From NCBI RefSeq assembly GCF_029433515.1, contig NZ_JAQTIG010000005.1, forward strand, positions 99,267-163,266: 64,000 bases of DNA, given 5' to 3'. A program made the position numbers and the translations under genes. This document shows, piece by piece, positions 35,724-43,499 of the stretch. The DNA is from Lactobacillus sp. ESL0679. GTDB taxonomy: Bacteria; Bacillota; Bacilli; Lactobacillales; Lactobacillaceae. Under the pieces are notes generated by a model, which was given only the letters and a program-made list of their open reading frames with translations, made no database searches and was not told where the DNA came from. The stretch's first letter is position 1; each line of letters begins with the position of its first letter.

Positions 35724-37048
35724 GTCGATTAGTAGCTTGGCTGGAAGACTATGTGCTGCCAGTAGCTAATAAAATTGGGCAAGTGGGTTGGCTTGTGGCG
35801 CTAAGGGATGCGTTTATCTCCGTCATGCCAATTACCATTGCGGGTTCGGCCGCCGTGTTGATAAAAAGCTTGATTGCAGTAGCTAAAACCAATCTAGGTT
35901 GGAAGACTTTTGCATGGACAATGCAGCCACTAGCGTTAATGTGTAATGTGGTTTGGCGCGGGACATTTGCTTTATTTGCGCTCTTTTTAGCATTGTCACT
36001 AGGTTATCATTTTGCCAAAATCTTAGAGGTTGACCCACTTGCTGGTGCCGTAGTTTCATTGTCGTCTTTAGCAATGAGCATTGCCAATTTGACGAAAGTC
36101 CAAGTTGCAGGTCATGAAGTCGTGATGCAACATGCATTTGACATTGAGCAGTTTTCAACTACTGGTATTTTTACGGCAATTTTGTTTGGTACGATTGGCG
36201 TTTTAATTTATGCGTTTTGTGTTAAAGCGCGTATTATGATTCATTTGTCGGCTAATCTACCTTATGCGGAACGACGGGCTTTTGACTCATTGGTACCGGC
36301 AACGATTGCAATTTTTGTGGTTGGTGCAATTAATTTTATTTTTCAAGCAGTAACCGGTACTTTCTTTGGTAATTGGTTATTACATACAATCCAGTGGCCG
36401 TTAGTTAAGATGGGACAAGGCTTCGGCATGGTGATGCTCGTAACCTTGCTTGTTCAAATCTTTTGGTTCTTTGGGATTAATGGCTTAAGCGTGATGGCGC
36501 CAATGCTAGATTCGATTTGGCTGACGGCGCAGAATGTTAATATTACGGCTGTGCGTAATGGTAAGCCTGCACCACTATTGTGGGTTCGCGGTTCGTTTGA
36601 CGTGTTTGCCTGGTTTGGTGGTGCCGGTGGAACATTAATGCTGATAGTTGCAATTTTGCTTTTTTCCAAACGCAGCGACTACCGAACAATTGCCAAAGTG
36701 GCATTAGCGCCGGCAATTTTTAACATTAATGAGCCAGTCGTGTTGGGACTGCCAGTGGTTCTTAATCCGGTGTACTTTATCCCGTTTATCGTGGCACCGT
36801 TAGTTAATGTTGCCTTTTCTTATGGGGTAAGCATGCTCGGTCTAGTTAATCCTGTCCAAGCGGCTGTCCCGGGAATTTTACCGCCGATTATTGGGCCGTT
36901 TTTAGCTTGCAACTATGATTGGCGCGCCGTGGTCTTGTGCATTGTTAACATGTTGATTGCCTTGGCAATCTGGACCCCGTTCGTGTTTGCAGCAGATAAA
37001 TTGGCCGATGCCAACAGTCCGCGACCATATTATACAAGGCAATATTAA
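35720..37048 (+). CDS. PTS EIIC permease, lactose/cellobiose (CelB) type
   Basis: A 442-residue membrane permease of the lactose-N,N'-diacetylchitobiose-beta-glucoside PTS family. About 10 TM segments are visible, with the EIIC sugar-site segment FNINEPVVLGLPVVLNP (about 335-351), the family's NEP motif, and the SVMPITIAGSAAVLI start. EIIA and EIIB genes are not adjacent, so partners must be encoded elsewhere. It overlaps the helicase gene by ATGA (4 nt). The tRNA-Arg gene follows after 53 nt. The substrate is probably a beta-glucoside such as cellobiose (inference). Confidence 0.87.
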   Translation: MSRLVAWLEDYVLPVANKIGQVGWLVALRDAFISVMPITIAGSAAVLIKSLIAVAKTNLGWKTFAWTMQPLALMCNVVWRGTFALFALFLALSLGYHFAKILEVDPLAGAVVSLSSLAMSIANLTKVQVAGHEVVMQHAFDIEQFSTTGIFTAILFGTIGVLIYAFCVKARIMIHLSANLPYAERRAFDSLVPATIAIFVVGAINFIFQAVTGTFFGNWLLHTIQWPLVKMGQGFGMVMLVTLLVQIFWFFGINGLSVMAPMLDSIWLTAQNVNITAVRNGKPAPLLWVRGSFDVFAWFGGAGGTLMLIVAILLFSKRSDYRTIAKVALAPAIFNINEPVVLGLPVVLNPVYFIPFIVAPLVNVAFSYGVSMLGLVNPVQAAVPGILPPIIGPFLACNYDWRAVVLCIVNMLIALAIWTPFVFAADKLADANSPRPYYTRQY

Positions 37049-37101
37049 TTACTAAAAAAATTGGCTTTTATCACGTAAATTTGGTAAAGTTAATTTTGTA
37101 T

Positions 37102-37174
37102 GGCCCCGTAGTTCATCTGGATAGAACAATGGTCTCCTAAACCGTAGAGGTGAGTTCGAATCTCACCGGGGTCA
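37102..37174 (+). tRNA. tRNA-Arg (anticodon CCT)
   Basis: A complete cloverleaf: acceptor GGCCCCG/CGGGGTC (one G-T), D-stem GTTC/GAAC, anticodon loop CTCCTAA (CCT), T-arm GTGAG TTCGAAT CTCAC, discriminator A, no encoded CCA. Reads AGG codons. The integrase gene lies 70 nt downstream, and the 3' half of the tRNA is the likely phage attachment core. Confidence 0.95.
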
Positions 37175-37176
37175 TT
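37150..37176. other. Probable prophage attachment site (attL) at the tRNA-Arg 3' end
   Basis: The tRNA 3' half (GTGAGTTCGAATCTCACCGG and the following GGTCA) immediately borders the integrase. tRNA-integrating phages usually duplicate this stretch. The right copy (attR) would lie beyond the window, so exact limits are not visible. Confidence 0.6.
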
Positions 37177-37244
37177 GAAGTATGGCGGTAAAGCCTTATA
37201 AATTAACACTTTCAACTTACTATGTTAGCCAATTGTTAGCCAAG

Positions 37245-38372
37245 CTATGCTAAATGCAATTTTTGTGGTTTATCCATAGAATCTAAAGCTTGAGCTAATA
37301 TTTTTTGTTGGGTGGCTTTCATTTCATCTATCATGTAAGAATACGTATCCATAGTAATACCGATATTTGAATGTCCAAGTCTTTTGCTGATTTCATACCA
37401 GTCAACATGATGAGCCACTAAGTATGCTACGTGGCAATGTCTTAAACTGTGAAAATGGAATCCTTTTTTGTTAATACCTGCTTTTTTCATACGAACTCTG
37501 AGTGCATGATTAACAGCATTGTTACTTGGCAGCGTATTATTACTTTCAGCAAATACAAACTTGTGGTCATTTTGCTTTAGATTATTGAGAATTTTAATCA
37601 ATGATTTTGAAATATAGATTGTCCTTTTAGAACTGCTATTTTTAGGTGCTTTGATTTTTTGAGAAATATAATCATAGGACTTGTTGATATTGATTGTCTG
37701 ATTCTTCTCATCAATATCAGACCATGTTAGAGCCATAATTTCGCCAAGTCGCATTCCTGTATATATGGCAGTTAAAATCATGTATGGAGTGGTAAATTCA
37801 TGATTTAACGAGCTTTTAGTGACATCAATCAAAGCTTGTATTTCAGCAATTGACAAATATTCAATATGATGTGTTTTTTTGTCATTCCAGACAACGTTAA
37901 TTCTATTAGTGAAATTTTGTGGCACGATTCCTTCATCGTGTGCATCGGAAATGCATGCTTTGATTACGCCATGTAGTTTCTTAACTGTAATCTTAGAATG
38001 ATTTTCGCCATAATCATTAATGAATTTTTGATAATCATTGCGATTAATATTATTTATTTTAGTTAGGCCAAAGTATTTTCTTAAAATATTGGTTTGACTT
38101 GTATAACGTCTTTTAGTTGCATCGGTTGTTCCTGGAAGTCGGTAGGTTGCAGCCCAGTCCCAAAAAAAATCAACGAATATCGGATTTGCATTGGTGATTT
38201 GGTTAGAATTTTTGGCAGAAATTTGTTCAATTTCCCATTTTTTGGCTTCTGCTTTGGTTAAAAAGCCACCTTTAGTTTTATATTTTTTCTTTTTCCCAGT
38301 CTTAGAATTAGCATCAAGAATGTACCAGGATACCTGCACAGTCCATGTTTTGCCACGCTTATATATAGCCAC
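37245..38372 (-). CDS. int: Prophage integrase (tyrosine recombinase)
   Basis: A 375-residue tyrosine recombinase. N-terminal Arm-binding type domain (YKRGKTWTVQVSWYI), a SAM-like core-binding domain (about 60-160) and the catalytic domain with Arg in GMRLGEIMALTW, HSLRH (His-x-x-Arg), GHSNIGITMDTYSY (His then nucleophilic Tyr). GTG start at 38372 with AAAGGAG upstream. It mediates insertion at the adjacent tRNA-Arg and, with an excisionase not recognised here, excision. Confidence 0.93.
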   Translation of the reverse strand: MAIYKRGKTWTVQVSWYILDANSKTGKKKKYKTKGGFLTKAEAKKWEIEQISAKNSNQITNANPIFVDFFWDWAATYRLPGTTDATKRRYTSQTNILRKYFGLTKINNINRNDYQKFINDYGENHSKITVKKLHGVIKACISDAHDEGIVPQNFTNRINVVWNDKKTHHIEYLSIAEIQALIDVTKSSLNHEFTTPYMILTAIYTGMRLGEIMALTWSDIDEKNQTININKSYDYISQKIKAPKNSSSKRTIYISKSLIKILNNLKQNDHKFVFAESNNTLPSNNAVNHALRVRMKKAGINKKGFHFHSLRHCHVAYLVAHHVDWYEISKRLGHSNIGITMDTYSYMIDEMKATQQKILAQALDSMDKPQKLHLA

Positions 38373-38405
38373 TTAAATCACTCCTTTAAATATGTTAAAA
38401 TTAAG

Positions 38406-38450
38406 TGTAAACAAAAAGCACTGATACTAATTCAGCATCTTTTGTTTACA
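38406..38450. repeat. 11-bp inverted repeat upstream of integrase
   Basis: TGTAAACAAAA (38406-38416) and its complement TTTTGTTTACA (38440-38450) are 23 nt apart. Between them lies a smaller palindrome CTGATACTAATTCAG. The position, right at the int promoter, fits a regulator or excisionase site. Confidence 0.5.
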
Positions 38451-38460
38451 TTTAATTCAG

Positions 38461-38504
38461 CTCTCAAGAACAATGTTTGGTCGCGGCGTTCTTGAGAGTT
38501 TTTT
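38461..38504 (+). terminator. Rightward terminator between int and the membrane-protein gene
   Basis: CTCTCAAGAAC (38461-38471) pairs perfectly with GTTCTTGAGAG (38488-38498), followed by six Ts on the plus strand. No plus-strand gene precedes it; neighbouring genes run leftward. Confidence 0.7.
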
Positions 38505-38515
38505 AGTATAGTTAA

Positions 38516-38890
38516 TTAATTTTCTGCAGAATTATTTTTTGCTGGGTGCTGTAAAAATAAAAACACAATGCCGACAATTAAAACTACAATTGCAGGAAAT
38601 GCAAGTGCAGCAGTAAAGCCAAATAGTGCATTACCGATTAAGCTTAGGACTGAGCCTACCATTGAAATATCATGCTTTTTTGATAAAACTAAAGCTATAA
38701 TGCTCAGAATCACGCCAATCCATGCCATTGCATAGAAAAACGTACCAATTCCAGAAGTATTATGAGTACCACTCATTGCATCAGAAAATGCAGAACCAAA
38801 AATTACGAACCAGGATAATGTAAATAATACACAATTGATAATATCAAGAACTCCCGTCCACGTATTAATTGCTAAACGATTTTTCTTCAT
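38516..38890 (-). CDS. Prophage membrane protein of the lysogeny module
   Basis: About 124 residues with four hydrophobic segments (LDIINCVLFTLSWFVIFG, FFYAMAWIGVILSIIALVL, VGSVLSLIGNALFGFTAALAF, VVLIVGIVFLFL) joined by short loops. ATG 38890 follows GGGGAGAAAGA; an in-frame ATG at 38917 has no SD. Proteins of this type in the lysogeny region of Lactobacillus phages are unassigned; a role in superinfection exclusion or as a lysogenic-conversion gene is possible. It is adjacent to a lipoprotein gene with the same orientation. Confidence 0.6.
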   Translation of the reverse strand: MKKNRLAINTWTGVLDIINCVLFTLSWFVIFGSAFSDAMSGTHNTSGIGTFFYAMAWIGVILSIIALVLSKKHDISMVGSVLSLIGNALFGFTAALAFPAIVVLIVGIVFLFLQHPAKNNSAEN

Positions 38891-38949
38891 TCTTTCTCCC
38901 CTAAAAACTATTGCCATAGGTTTACTGTCGCTGGCTTTGTGGACACTAA

Positions 38950-39462
38950 TTATTTAATAGTAACCTTAAATTTTGCAGCTTTTGATTCAAAGTCAACTAA
39001 TGACTTAAATTGTAATTCAAATGTGCCGAGTTTTTTTGTACCAAATCCCGTTGTAACGTTTGCTTCTTTACCTGCTGCAACCGAATCCAAGGTATTGTTA
39101 TTAATAGGATAATTTTTTAATTTTGTATTACTTGGACCGTAAACATTTAGATCCGTACCAATAGGCAAATCTTTTTTACTATCATTTTTTACATGATAAA
39201 CAATTTTAATAACATTTTTTGGTTTAGTATCAGCAAATTCGTTACGCTCGCTAACTGCTTTAGCAGATTTGAGTGTGTATTCGACTTTACCTACTTTAAC
39301 TGTGTCACCAATTTTATAATAATTAATTTTTGGCTGTGCTTTTTTCTGAGCAGACTTAGAAACTTTAGTTCCCCCTTGAGTATCGTTGTTATTGCTGCTG
39401 CAGGCTGTCAATGATGTAGCTGCCAACAAAGCTGTGGCTAATATAAATATTTTCTTTTTCAT
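38950..39462 (-). CDS. Prophage lipoprotein with DUF4352-like domain, candidate superinfection exclusion
   Basis: A 170-residue lipoprotein. Signal peptide ILATALLAATSLTAC with lipobox LTAC (Cys about 21), a Ser/Asn/Lys-rich linker, then a beta-rich domain (YYKIGDTVKVGKVEYTLKSAK ... VIKIVYHVKNDSKKDLPIG) of the DUF4352/telokin-like type. AAGGAG precedes ATG. A lipoprotein between integrase and repressor is the position of Ltp-type proteins that block DNA entry of related phages (known from TP-J34). That role is inferred from position and architecture. Confidence 0.75.
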   Translation of the reverse strand: MKKKIFILATALLAATSLTACSSNNNDTQGGTKVSKSAQKKAQPKINYYKIGDTVKVGKVEYTLKSAKAVSERNEFADTKPKNVIKIVYHVKNDSKKDLPIGTDLNVYGPSNTKLKNYPINNNTLDSVAAGKEANVTTGFGTKKLGTFELQFKSLVDFESKAAKFKVTIK

Positions 39463-39544
39463 AACTTTTCTCCTTGAAAAATATTAATTACAAACATAGT
39501 TTATCAAAGTAAGTTAATAATTAATACGCTTATTTTTTTAGACA

Positions 39545-39985
39545 CTAAAAAAATGCTTTTTGATGTTTGCCGAATTCTTTTTTAAAGATATCATCTACAA
39601 GATATTGCAGTTTACTAGGTACACCAAATGAACGTGCAAACTCATAAGACGAATTGATGTTCACATCATTCTGTCTACAATATTTAAGCAATAATCGAAT
39701 TGCGAAACGGTTAGCTTTACATTCGTTTTCATCAATATTTGATTGAAGATTACAATTAATGATCAAATCTTCTTTATTACATATGGCATGCCAAATTTCA
39801 TGAGCATATATAAAAGGCATTTCTTTTATAGAATGCCAATTTTCATTAAAGTAAATTGTACGCGGTATTCTGTAGGTGTATGAAACATCGTATGGACCTA
39901 AGTCGCTCTCACAAATCAAATTTATTCGATGACGTTTAGCATAGTCATCTAGCCATTGCATTACAGGCTCAATTACTTCAATCAT
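39545..39985 (-). CDS. ImmA/IrrE-type metallopeptidase
   Basis: A 146-residue protein with the zinc-peptidase motif HEIWH (about residues 62-66) in MPFIYAHEIWHAIC, and a downstream ECKANRFAIRLL helix carrying the third ligand (Glu). ImmA-type peptidases cleave the CI-like repressor after DNA damage and so trigger induction. Its start overlaps the end of the repressor gene by 8 nt, so the two are translationally coupled, the standard pairing. Confidence 0.88.
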   Translation of the reverse strand: MIEVIEPVMQWLDDYAKRHRINLICESDLGPYDVSYTYRIPRTIYFNENWHSIKEMPFIYAHEIWHAICNKEDLIINCNLQSNIDENECKANRFAIRLLLKYCRQNDVNINSSYEFARSFGVPSKLQYLVDDIFKKEFGKHQKAFF

Positions 39986-40343
39986 CTAGTTCATCATCTT
40001 CTTCATCAAACGTATCCTTAAGAACTTCAGGATGATTTTTAACATATTGTTCAGCCAAGGCATCGTACATGTCTTTTAAATCATCAGGAATTCGTCCACC
40101 ATAAGCCATACCAAAATCTTGCCAAGTAAGCTCATCATCTTTAGATGTCGGCTTGACGCCCTGTAGATATTCTGGAGTAGTATGTAATACTTTAGCAACT
40201 TTGGATAAGCTGTCTGGGCTTGGATTATATCGCTTCCAGCCGTAAATAGCATTAGTACCTATTCCAGCTTTTTCTGCAACTTTCTGTAAGCTATAGCCAT
40301 ATTTTTTGGCTAATTTTTTAACATTATCAAAAACAACGGTCAT
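39978..40343 (-). CDS. CI-type phage repressor (XRE family)
   Basis: A 121-residue protein. The helix-turn-helix covers residues 5-60 (VKKLAKKYGYSLQKVAEKAGIGTNAIYGWKRYNPSPDSLSKVA), followed by an acidic C-terminal extension. It lacks the LexA-type autoprotease domain; cleavage is instead supplied by the adjacent ImmA-type enzyme. GAGGTG lies before the ATG. It should bind the TAYAGC-N3-GYTRTA palindromes just upstream to repress the rightward early promoter. Confidence 0.88.
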   Translation of the reverse strand: MTVVFDNVKKLAKKYGYSLQKVAEKAGIGTNAIYGWKRYNPSPDSLSKVAKVLHTTPEYLQGVKPTSKDDELTWQDFGMAYGGRIPDDLKDMYDALAEQYVKNHPEVLKDTFDEEDDELDD

Positions 40344-40377
40344 TTCTATAGCACCTCAAATAGAGCTGCGAAAAATA

Positions 40378-40560
40378 ATTATAGCAAAGCTGTAAAAAAT
40401 AGTTGACTTATTACAGCTTAGTTGTTATTATTATATCGTAAGCTAAAATGTAATAAAAAAAGTAATTCATAAATAAGTAATAAATAGCGATTTTTACAGG
40501 TGGGGACTTGCATAACGCCTTATTTCTTATGCACCAATTTTATAGCTTTGCTATAAAAAA
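40378..40560. promoter_or_regulatory. Lysis-lysogeny switch region with three CI operators
   Basis: Three related palindromes: TATAGCAAAGCTGTA (40380-40394), TACAGCTTAGTTGTT (40412-40426) and TATAGCTTTGCTATA (40541-40555). The rightward promoter has TTGACT (40403-40408), 17 nt, TATTAT (40426-40431), so the second operator fills its spacer. The leftward repressor promoter has TGCTATAAT over the first operator. The layout gives mutual control of repressor and early genes. Confidence 0.7.
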
Positions 40561-40633
40561 TGCAATACTTTTTATTACTTTTTTGCTTACTAAATTGTAA
40601 ATATCAATTCAGCAAAGAAAGGAAGTGAGATAA

Positions 40634-40813
40634 ATGGAAAACAATAAAAAAGGACGATTGAATAACAAACGTCCTTTTGACGGCATAACAGAATATAAAC
40701 TTGATCAGCTTGCAAGAGAAACCATAGCTAGACTTCTTTATACCAATAGCTTTGACAGTATCAGATTAGCAATTGATTTGTATGATACTTGGCGCAGAAA
40801 ACTAGAAAGGTAA
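40634..40813 (+). CDS. Small early phage protein (59 aa)
   Basis: Fifty-nine residues, basic, helical (KLDQLARETIARLLYTNSFDSIRLAIDLYDTWRRKLER), with AAAGGAAGTGAG upstream of ATG. First gene behind the rightward promoter. This position commonly holds a Cro-like or antirepressor-type regulator, but no HTH pattern is clear. Its last 12 nt overlap the 3' end of the leftward gene at 40802. Confidence 0.6.
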   Translation: MENNKKGRLNNKRPFDGITEYKLDQLARETIARLLYTNSFDSIRLAIDLYDTWRRKLER

Positions 40814-41053
40814 ATTGTCATCCTTTAGTTCTTCATCCGTTGGGATTTTAGCTAGCATTTCTTCAGGAAAACCGCCGTTTGTTTCCCCAGGAGTTTTTAA
40901 GCCAATTAAATCTTGCCAGTAATTCTCAACCAGTTTAATACAATCTTTTCTGGTAATTTCTTTTTTAAGAAATTTTGAGTTGGCAGTAATTTGACTACAG
41001 GCTAAGTTAACGGCGCTAAATAACAATTTATCTTTTTTATCATAAATATCCAT
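40802..41053 (-). CDS. Leftward phage protein ending in an SSB-like tail (DDNLPF)
   Basis: An 83-residue protein encoded against the early operon. The body is helical (LLFSAVNLACSQITANSKFLKKEITRKDCIKLVENYWQDLI), followed by an acidic linker and a C terminus DEELKDDNLPF that matches the docking tail of Firmicute SSB proteins. AAAGGAGG precedes ATG on the minus strand. Family not recognised. The tail suggests it binds the same partner pocket as SSB (RecG, PriA, RecO and others in known systems). Confidence 0.65.
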   Translation of the reverse strand: MDIYDKKDKLLFSAVNLACSQITANSKFLKKEITRKDCIKLVENYWQDLIGLKTPGETNGGFPEEMLAKIPTDEELKDDNLPF

Positions 41054-41132
41054 GTTGAATTGCCTCCTTTCTATTGAAATTATCTCATAAAAGTAGGAGG
41101 GGATTTCATAAATTTAGAAAGGAAGTGAGACT

Positions 41133-41321
41133 ATGCTAACAATTGATCCCGGGAGGGAGCTGGTTCAAAACTTCATCAAAAATAGTGAATTTAATGTATC
41201 TGATTTAGCCAAGACTTTTGGAATAACTAAACAAGAGGCAGGAGATTTTATTAACGGCAAAAGAGATGGAGAAAAAGCCAGTAATTTTATTTTAGGAGTA
41301 ATTCATTATTACAAGCTTTAG
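41133..41321 (+). CDS. Small HTH (Cro/XRE-like) phage regulator
   Basis: A 62-residue protein with one helix-turn-helix (SDLAKTFGITKQEAGDFINGKR, about residues 25-46). AAGGAAGTGAG lies before ATG. Its position among early genes and small size fit a Cro-type regulator. It forms a transcription unit with the antirepressor 15 nt downstream. Confidence 0.65.
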   Translation: MLTIDPGRELVQNFIKNSEFNVSDLAKTFGITKQEAGDFINGKRDGEKASNFILGVIHYYKL

Positions 41322-41335
41322 AAAGGAAAAACAAA

Positions 41336-42127
41336 ATGCAAGAACTAAAAGTGTTAGGTACCGAACATATCGGCAAGCTCGAATTCACAGGAATTGAAGG
41401 CGGATTCGGCAAGGACAAAAAAGCAATGTTGGTTAAGGACATTGCACAAATTCATAATCAGCCACTCGGAGAAATCAATAGAAGAATTAACGATAATCGC
41501 AAAAGATTTAAAGATAACCTTGATTTAATTGACTTAAAAAAACTCAATGGGTTTGAGCCATCGAGTTTTGGATTTAATAAGCAGTCATTTGCAAATTCAA
41601 ATAATATCTATCTTCTTTCAGAACGTGGTTACGCAAAACTATTGAAAATTTTAGACGATGACAAAGCGTGGGATATATACGACCAGTTAGTCGATAACTA
41701 CTTTAACATGCGAGTAGCAATCAAGAATGATGAGCCATCACTAGTTCAACAAAGAAGGCTTTCAATTATGGAAGACAATGCAGCAACCAGAAAAGCAAGA
41801 ACACTGCTGAAAATTGCAGATGAAGTCAATTCTGACACAACTAAACAAATTCTTTTGGCACAAGCCGCTAAGGTCCTAACTGGCGAGATGACCTTGCCTA
41901 CTATGAAACAGAAAGAGTACTCAGCTGGGCAAATTGCTGCCAAGTTAGGTGTTTCCGCGAACATGGTTGGGCGCACAGCTAACAAGCTAGGCTTGAAAGC
42001 AGAGCAGCCTGGTCAAAACCAATATGGCAGATGGGCGGCATCAAAGTCAATGAATTCGGACAAAGAGGTGCCGCAATGGCTGTATACCGATAAGGGGATG
42101 GCAGAAATTAAGAAGGAGTTGGCTTAA
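41336..42127 (+). CDS. Phage antirepressor (ORF6N/KilA-N-type domain)
   Basis: A 263-residue protein. The N-terminal 120 residues are an ORF6N-like DNA-binding domain (MLVKDIAQIHNQPLGEINRRINDNRKRFKDNLDLIDL, then YLLSERGYAKLLKIL). The C-terminal part (KEYSAGQIAAKLGVSANMVGRTANKLGLK, ending QWLYTDKGMAEIKKEL) is the antirepressor C-terminal domain common in Lactobacillales phages. GAAAGGAAA lies before ATG. It is thought to counteract the repressor during induction. The following gene starts at the base after its stop. Confidence 0.85.
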   Translation: MQELKVLGTEHIGKLEFTGIEGGFGKDKKAMLVKDIAQIHNQPLGEINRRINDNRKRFKDNLDLIDLKKLNGFEPSSFGFNKQSFANSNNIYLLSERGYAKLLKILDDDKAWDIYDQLVDNYFNMRVAIKNDEPSLVQQRRLSIMEDNAATRKARTLLKIADEVNSDTTKQILLAQAAKVLTGEMTLPTMKQKEYSAGQIAAKLGVSANMVGRTANKLGLKAEQPGQNQYGRWAASKSMNSDKEVPQWLYTDKGMAEIKKELA

Positions 42128-42349
42128 ATGGAAGATGAAAACAGAAAAAAAGAGCAATCATCAAATGACTACTCAGAGGTTTTAAAGCAAAAAGATAAAC
42201 AAATTAGGTCTTTAGAGTACGAAGTCAGAGACTTAAATCAACGTTTAGATTTTTCACAAACATTAATCGACGTTCAATTTGAGGCTGTATCAAAACTAAT
42301 AAATACATTTGATAAGTTTAACGAACAAAGAAAAAATTTAAAAAGGTAA
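42128..42349 (+). CDS. Coiled-coil small phage protein
   Basis: A 73-residue, highly charged protein whose central part (EVLKQKDKQIRSLEYEVRDLNQRLDFSQTLI) is a continuous coiled coil. It begins immediately after the antirepressor stop, so it is translationally coupled and may be a partner. Its last 12 nt overlap the 3' end of the leftward gene at 42338. Confidence 0.6.
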   Translation: MEDENRKKEQSSNDYSEVLKQKDKQIRSLEYEVRDLNQRLDFSQTLIDVQFEAVSKLINTFDKFNEQRKNLKR

Positions 42350-43075
42350 GTCATTATCTGAAACTGCATCTTCTTTAATACCAGCAAAAGTGGGATTTTT
42401 TGCCTCAACAAGAGTTTCTTGAGCAGAAATTTCGGCTTCAATAAACATAACAGTTACTTTGGTAAATTGTTTCATATCTGAAATATCTTTACTGGGATGT
42501 TGTTTTAAGTAATGAGTCTCATCGTTACCTATCCAAGCTGCGACTTTAGCCATATTTTTCAACTTAGGAATGTCAGAAAGATATTCATTTATAACAGCAC
42601 CTAAAGCCATTTCAGAAATTTTGGGAGTGTCTATTGGATTGTTATCAATCGCATAATCCTTTATCAAAAATTCAATAGCTTTACGATATCCAACACCACA
42701 TATTCTTTTTAGACCATATCGTTCAGCTTGATAGGCTTCACTATATATTTCAACAAAATCTGGAGATAGGTCCTTAATGGATTGATTAATTTCAATATCT
42801 ATATTATCTAATGCTAATTCATATTCGGTTGGAATGTAGCTAAGGTAGCCCTCATTATTTGTACCAATTGTATAAACTTGCATAAAAAATTTATTACATT
42901 TAAGACATTGAAATACGCGAAAAATATCTGGTAAATCATCTACATCATAAATGTTTATGAGATTTTCTGCAGAGTCTGGATATGGCTTGCTAAAACATTC
43001 TTTAGGAATTTGTCTTTCTAAACAATATGGACATTTTTCAGGTATAGGTAAATCTTCAAATTCACTTTCATTCAT
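42338..43075 (-). CDS. DUF4145 (HEPN-like) protein with zinc motif and SSB-like tail
   Basis: About 245 residues encoded against the early operon. It has a zinc-ribbon-type N terminus (CPYCLERQIPKEC, later CLKCNKFF), a central HEPN-like DUF4145 region (YGLKRICGVGYRKAIEFLIKDYA ... LKNMAKVAAWIGNDETHYLKQHP), and a C terminus DAVSDNDLPF, the SSB-docking tail. DUF4145 proteins often accompany restriction and antiphage genes. ATG 43075 is preferred over ATG 43090 since GAGG lies between them at the right distance. Its isolated, reversed orientation marks it as a probable moron or defence cargo gene (inference). Confidence 0.72.
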   Translation of the reverse strand: MNESEFEDLPIPEKCPYCLERQIPKECFSKPYPDSAENLINIYDVDDLPDIFRVFQCLKCNKFFMQVYTIGTNNEGYLSYIPTEYELALDNIDIEINQSIKDLSPDFVEIYSEAYQAERYGLKRICGVGYRKAIEFLIKDYAIDNNPIDTPKISEMALGAVINEYLSDIPKLKNMAKVAAWIGNDETHYLKQHPSKDISDMKQFTKVTVMFIEAEISAQETLVEAKNPTFAGIKEDAVSDNDLPF

Positions 43076-43152
43076 AATAATTGACCTCATATTAAAAATT
43101 ACATGTACTAATAAATTTTATCACTTGCAGTTAAGAAAGGATGCGAAAAGTA

Positions 43153-43488
43153 ATGGAAGAAACAATAAGTGTTGAATTGTCAACTAAGTCTATCGATAAA
43201 ATTGCTGACCTTGTGGAAGCAAAAGTAATTGCTAAATTACAAAGCCGCAGAAAAGCTATGGTAGAAGCTGCTACCGGTCAAATTATTAATCTTAACGAGT
43301 TTAATAAAAAATACGTCAAAAAAACGCCAGACTGGATTAAGCAGAATATTTTTTATGAGTTTAAGCCAAGCTGGGTTGAAGACATTCATCCTGGCAAAGG
43401 AAAAGCTTTTCGAATTCATGAAGATGAGGCAAAGCAATGGATGAAAGACCATCGGCACGAAATCGATTGGAATGCGAGAGTAATTTAA
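43153..43488 (+). CDS. DUF771-like phage DNA-binding protein
   Basis: About 111 residues. The C-terminal part (DWIKQNIFYEFKPSWVEDI, then GKAFRIHEDEAKQWMKDHR) has the excisionase/DUF771 pattern: a short helix-turn-helix followed by a wing and an aromatic-rich end. AAAGGA precedes ATG 43153; a start four codons earlier lacks an SD. Common in early regions of Lactobacillales phages; a role as accessory DNA-binding protein is likely but not proven. Confidence 0.7.
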   Translation: MEETISVELSTKSIDKIADLVEAKVIAKLQSRRKAMVEAATGQIINLNEFNKKYVKKTPDWIKQNIFYEFKPSWVEDIHPGKGKAFRIHEDEAKQWMKDHRHEIDWNARVI

Positions 43489-43499
43489 GGAGATAAAAA

